From NCBI GenBank assembly GCA_026261815.1, contig JAMPIT010000484.1, positions 16,714,501-16,778,500 on the forward strand: a stretch of 64,000 nt of DNA. The letters are read 5' to 3'. A program made the position numbers and the translations under genes. Shown in pieces: positions 59,156 to 64,000 of the stretch. The notes under the pieces are model-generated. The model was not told the DNA's origin. It did not search any database and saw only the letters and a program-made list of their open reading frames with translations. This DNA is from Monarcha castaneiventris obscurior. Taxonomy: Eukaryota > Chordata > Aves > Passeriformes > Monarchidae. Each line of letters begins with the position of its first letter. Position 1 is the first letter of the stretch.

Positions 59156-62100
59156 GTAGGTACCCAGTGCAAGCACTGCTGGCTGCTCCTCTGGGCCACA
59201 GAAGGGCTGGGGGAGCTGTAAATGGAACCAAGGGTAGTGTGGCACTGGCTTCTTATAATTGTTTATCCAGGTTTTCTATATATATACATATAGCCACCAT
59301 TTTATTTTTAGGGGGAGATTCATTCTTGCGCAGAAAAAATGGAAAGAATTATGTCCCCTTAAGCCCTTTTGCAACCCTGTGGAGAACTTCAGTGGGACTT
59401 ACATCCATGGCCAGTGCATAAATACTCCATTGATGTAGGCTACACCTTGCCCTCCAAGCAGCAGTAGTTTTGCATGTATAAGGCACAGGTGCTGTGGATC
59501 CAAGTTTTGCTCTTCATTTCTGGCTATGACACAGCTCCATTGTGCCACAGGTTGAAGTTCTGGAGTATTTTAAGCAGCAGATGAATGAGTGTTTTAATGG
59601 AAAGCACAGGATGTGGTGCACTGGATGTAGTCAGCACAGGTTCTGTGATGGGAGCACGAGGTCCCAGGGAGGCACAGCTATGAGAAACACCAGGAATGTT
59701 TTGGTGCTATTACAGAGAAATCAGAGAATAAATTCACCATTGTAATGGTACACCAGGAAGTCAGTGTGTCAAGTGCATGAATACAAGGTGCCAACATTTG
59801 CAGGAAGATGTTTTTCTTGGAGTGAATTCCCACCTGCACCTTCTGCCTCCAAGGGGGCTGCTGTCCCAACACCTGAGTCTGGGCACTTGGAGAGCTGGAA
59901 GCAGTGGCAGGGATCAGCACTTGGGTTTTGTCACATGGCAGTACAAAGAGGTGAAACCTCTCCCAGGTGAAGGACACTGCCAATGCCATCCTCTCACTTT
60001 CCAGATCCCCTGCTAGGATTCAGATAATACAAGGGCATTACAGCAGTGCTTGCTTTGTCTTTGTAGATATTTACATGCTTAGAAACATCTTCTTTGTAAT
60101 TTTCAACAACAGATTCATATGGCATGGTAAAAATAGGGCAAAGATGCCTTTTCAGGAAATTAGCAACTTTCTCATTCTTTTTTTTTCCTATCCTCATCCT
60201 TCCTTTTTTTTTTTTAATTGCAAAGAAAGCTATTAAAGTTATGAGAGGAAGATCTCTAGCTGGAATGACTTCGAGGAGGTTTTCTTGCCTCTCAGACCAC
60301 TCATTAGTGCTTTATGCAGTGCAGCAAATAGAGATGTAGGATATTGTCCCTATGTGATCTGCATTTGTTGAACCCCATAGCAATCCTGTTTGGAAATAGT
60401 AGCAACAGGAATGCTGGAATGTCTTTCAGCAGCTGGGGTTAGTGAAGGCAGTTTGTGAATATGGTATGTTCTGTCTCAGGCTCCAAGGCAGCTCTCTGCT
60501 TACTGGGGCTCTCAAGTGCTGGCCTGGAACGTGGCTGCTCCCTCTGGGAGGGAGGTCGGTTTGCAGACGTGGCAGCCCAAGCTTTCCAAGCACAGGAATT
60601 AAAATTACCAGCAGAGTTTGTGCAGACCTGACAGCACATCCTCTGCCACCCACACTGCTGTCACATCTTATTCAGACAGTTGCCTTTGCAGGTATCTCTT
60701 GCAGGCCCAAATTCAGGTCTTCTTCTTCTCCTGTTACAGTGAAGTGATTGATTTCCTTGTTTCCAGATTTTATTTCAGGCATTTGGAGCAAGTTTGTACC
60801 AAAGCCATTATCAATGCTAATGTGTCGTTAGTAGTACACGGTTCTACCGTTGGGGATTTCTGTGGTCTTTGATGTGTTCACCACACTCCTTGCATTAGTT
60901 CTCTGACTGAGAAAACAGGATACCTCTGTATCCCTTTTTCCCTGAATTAGCTGTTCAGTGTAGTGCCCTAAAGCTGCTGCTGGAATACTCTGCACTCTCA
61001 TGGCTCCTGGCTGCTCATGTGCATTCATGATGGACATGCAGCTGTCTTGGGTTCTGATTTCCAACCCTGGCATTAGCAGAGTCCTAGAAGATTTCTAAAA
61101 TTTCTTATCTCCCTCAAGACTGCTCTTAATTCTCAAAAACTCCTGTGCAACTTGGAGGAGCTATAGCTGAAAGGACATTTCTACCTAGGACACAGCATCA
61201 TGCTCCTTTATTGTGCCCTTTGCCAAGCTCCACAAAAGCTGCATGCAGGGACAGCTGCCTGTGCCTCCCAGGGGACCTCTGTGACCAAGTGTCCATGAAT
61301 TACAGCCAGTTTTGTTGTCCCTGAGGAAACAAAAAACTTAGGAAGTGTGTCTAGGAAATGCCCTTCCAGCTTCAGTTATCTTCCAGTAGTAGAACCACAG
61401 ATGGCTTTTGCCTCGATCAGGGAACCACCAGCAAGGGCTTTTCTCCCTCAGGAGGTTTTCCCTGAGTCTTTATGCTGCTGGTCACAGGGCAGAGGTGCTC
61501 ACCTGATATGTGAATATGAACACAGACCATGTTTGTAAGGGACCTCCTTTAATTTGGCACTGATTTTTTATATCATGCTGAACATCATCAAAGGCTGGGA
61601 TTTTATCTCAGAGCACTTCTATGTCTTTAGGCACAAATGCAGATCATTTTTGTGATGCTGTGGGTAGCAAGAGCCAGAGTTAGTCCAGGTGCTGACTTGT
61701 GCTACCAAGACTTGGTTTGTGTTTTTAGCATCCCTGCCATGTGTGCAAACACAGGGAACTCTTTGGTTCACTGCCTGTGTGGGCTCATTGTCTGTGCTAA
61801 GGAAGTGCAGTGCTTTGAGCTCTGCTATCTCACCTTCCACAGGGAATTACGGAGGTTCACACATAAATGCTCTGATTCACTGCAAAATGTAATCCTCACA
61901 TTGAAGCTGTGAGCTTTCAGATGAGAATAATGGTTGTGTGTACTGAACCCCTGAAGCAGCTCATACGAGCACTGCATGTGTTTGGTGTTAGCCCAGGGAT
62001 GTCAGCCTTGGAGAGCTGCCTGGGAACCAACTGGCCTTGGTCTGGAAATGAGGCAGGAATGCAGCAGTTATTTCCTCATGAAGTTCTTTGGTGTAAGGAA

Positions 62101-63164
62101 GCTTCACTGTCAGATGGTTTAGGCCAGAAGTATAAATAATAACTGGGGAATTACCAAAGTTGCCATAATTTCTGGGGGAAAACAAGGCTGTAAGAGTCAA
62201 TGGCATTTTGAAATCCATGATGGCTTTATGAGGAATTTCACATTCCCATTCTCTATCTATAAAGCTGTGGCATTCTAAAACTTACAACATAGCATTGCAA
62301 ACTTGTGCATATTGTGTGGTGGTTCAGTGAGGGACTCTTATGGGTGCAAAAATATCTCTTGATAGCAAAATTTGTATTTGAATTAACTTCCAGTTTGCCA
62401 GCATTGAAGTGAGACAAGGATACTTTCCATGGGATGGAGTGAAATATCACTAAGGTTTCTGTACAGCCTATGATGGCTGACTCTCCAGCCTGTTGTTTGC
62501 CTGTGCTGGGGTTTGAGGATATCATCAAACTGTGCATTCTGTCTTCCCTTAATCCTGCTTTGCTGGTGAATCCTGTTAAGCACTGAGGGAGGGAGTGAGG
62601 TGTGATGTCCCTGATATTTGGTGCATTCTGGTGCTGACAGTTGTGCACAGCCAGTATCAAGGAGGTGTGGGAAGTGTCACTGTTGATAGGGTGGTGACTT
62701 GTTACAGCTGCTCAGAACAATGTGTTTTCTTCGTGGTCACCTGCCAAAGAAATGCACTTCTAAATAATGCCATTTACAAAATTTTGAAAGAAAACAGAAC
62801 AGCTTCTTCAGACACTTCAGTCATTGTGCCAAGTCGTGAGAAAACCAGAAGTTTCTTACCTTGACCAAAATTTTCCTCAAATTATGTAACTCAGATTTGT
62901 CTCTTTGATGTGAATGCTTACTTTTTCTGTTAGTGGGACATGCAAGTAACAAAGATTATTGGTTGAAAATGGGTACTTGCCTAAGAGTAGCTCTTCCTCA
63001 ACTGAATTATGTAACTTATAAAACCTGTTTTTCATTCTCCTTTCTAAAGCTCAAGAATTTTGTTATTATGCATGTAGAGTCTTTCCTGGTTCTCTTTACA
63101 GCTCCTTTATTTTTCTTTCTCTCTTTTTCTCTGTCTTGATCTCCTTCCTCTCCTGCTCCTTAAG
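59156..63164 (+). other. Intron between window exons 16 and 17
   Basis: A 4.0-kb intron. It has a short TA run near 59278-59290 and T-runs near 60178-60218. No CR1, LTR or extra exon was recognised, although several short open frames occur. Confidence 0.75.
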
Positions 63165-63335
63165 GCCTTGGAATATCTTTTCAAGTTCATTGTCCAATCT
63201 CGGATCCTTTACTCCAGAGCTACTTGTGGAATGGAGGAGGAGCAGTTCCGCTCCAGCATCCAGGAGCTTTTCCAGTCCATCAGATTTGTGCTCAGCTTGG
63301 ACAGCAGGAGCTCTGAGACTCTCATCTTCACACAG
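63165..63335 (+). CDS. DOCK3: DOCK3 window exon 17 (171 nt)
   Basis: Acceptor ctcctgctccttaag, donor gtttgc. It encodes ALEYLFKFIVQSRILYSRAT, CGMEEEQFRSSIQELFQSIR and FVLSLDSRSSETLIFTQ (fragment residues 574-630), with phase 0 at both ends. EYLFKFIVQSRxLxS is conserved in all DOCK-A/B proteins. The donor is weaker than the others (CAG|gtttgc). The coding sequence continues past the right edge of the window in exons not in view. Confidence 0.95.
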
Positions 63336-64000
63336 GTTTGCTATTTCCTACACTCCCACTGGCAAACCATGAGGCAGCTGTTCCTGCAGGGGTAGGAGGT
63401 GTGGGCACATGGGGGTTAAATGCAGGTCACTGGAGTTCTCCCCCCTGACAAACTGGTGATGCTGGGAAATGAGACACCCATTAATGGTAGGCAGTAGCTT
63501 TGCACAGGTGAGCTGGACTGGGGGCTCTCTAGGGGAAGGTGACTTCTCACATGAGAATACAATTTCTACAAAAGTGAACTGCATTTTCAAGTCTCTCTCA
63601 TTCCAATGTCTTATGGTTGGCCTCAAGAATTTCTAAATCCTTCATTATAGTACTTCAAATCAATACTCACAGTCACAGCAGCATCACAGTGAGAAGTTCA
63701 ACTGAGGTATTTGCACTCAGATAAACTTAATTCCAGCATGTGCTAAAATGACAGCATGTGCAGCCTGACCACAGCCATGTTGTCATGCCCATACTCATAT
63801 TTAATGCATCATTTCAAATGGGGCCCAGGGGACTTCATGAAGATTCCATGTGGGCTGAAGACAATGCTCAAAGTGAGTAAGGATGCTGCTGAATTTTGGG
63901 TTCAGTTTTAAAGACCATTGTACTCCATTACAGATTCCTGCATTTAAGTTTGAAATGTCAAATGTGCTGTGTTGTGCTTCTGCTCAGGGAATGGCAGAGT
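63336..64000 (+). other. Intron (5' part) downstream of window exon 17
   Basis: No exon is seen before the window ends. The open frames here are short and have no motif. Confidence 0.8.

Larger units (their letters stand above)
1..64000 (+). other. DOCK3: DOCK3 gene, internal part of the transcription unit
   Basis: The whole window lies inside one gene on the + strand. DOCK3 is an atypical Rac guanine nucleotide exchange factor found mainly in neurons. Its family is known to have an N-terminal SH3 domain, a helical region, a lipid-binding DHR-1 (C2-like) domain, an armadillo-like region and a C-terminal catalytic DHR-2 domain. It acts at the membrane with ELMO and WAVE partners to drive actin change and axon growth. 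Seventeen exons here join in phase into 630 residues without a stop, covering the pre-DHR-1 region, DHR-1 and the start of the armadillo-like region. Neither end of the gene is in view. DOCK4 differs clearly at the exon 3-4 region (SLYDVREGKQI and VRLNKNGGPRNPEK here). DOCK1, DOCK2 and DOCK5 differ more. Paralogue choice rests on memory of the family, not on a search. Confidence 0.93.

Noticed and set aside
1..64000. tRNA, rRNA, CRISPR or bacterial-type systems
   Set aside because: No cloverleaf with A and B boxes, no rRNA-like blocks, no regularly spaced repeats; the window is a vertebrate gene with introns.

Overview
The window is bird nuclear DNA. It holds an internal part of one large gene, DOCK3 (dedicator of cytokinesis 3, also called MOCA), read on the + strand. 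The evidence for a bird is the set of CR1 LINE remnants with the usual avian 3'-end sequence (near 9152, 11530, 13523, 16159 and 50600), an avian-type endogenous retrovirus LTR (about 33452-33850), and a coding sequence almost identical to vertebrate DOCK3. The form of the CR1 copies suggests a neoavian bird, possibly a songbird; that is inference.

Seventeen coding exons are visible (2889-63335). Every junction is GT-AG and every phase is consistent. Together they give 1891 coding bases: one base of a leading split codon plus 630 residues with no stop. The gene's 5' end (SH3 domain) lies left of the window. Its 3' half (rest of the armadillo-like region, the catalytic DHR-2 domain and the proline-rich tail) lies to the right. 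Exons 1-8 of the window encode the region between the N-terminal helical part and DHR-1. Exons 9-13 encode the C2-like, phosphoinositide-binding DHR-1 domain and its exit. Exons 14-17 begin the armadillo-like region. DOCK3 is a neuronal Rac guanine nucleotide exchange factor. The sequence fits DOCK3 better than DOCK4, DOCK1, DOCK2 or DOCK5, judged from remembered family sequences.

Layout: 1-16.6 kb is intron with five exon-sized islands of older and younger CR1, plus three short exons. 16.6-27.5 kb is a long intron with a striking inverted repeat (19670-19785) and a candidate conserved regulatory block (about 20640-21040). 27.5-41.2 kb holds exons 4-8, with an LTR just upstream of exon 6. 41.2-49.2 kb is a large intron with the most interesting signal in the window: a candidate in-frame 18-nt microexon (43551-43568) that would insert six residues just before DHR-1. 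49.2-63.3 kb holds exons 9-17, closely spaced in the middle.

No other protein-coding gene, tRNA, rRNA or CRISPR array is supported. The remaining open frames are short, lack family resemblance, and lie in introns, repeats or out of frame over exons.
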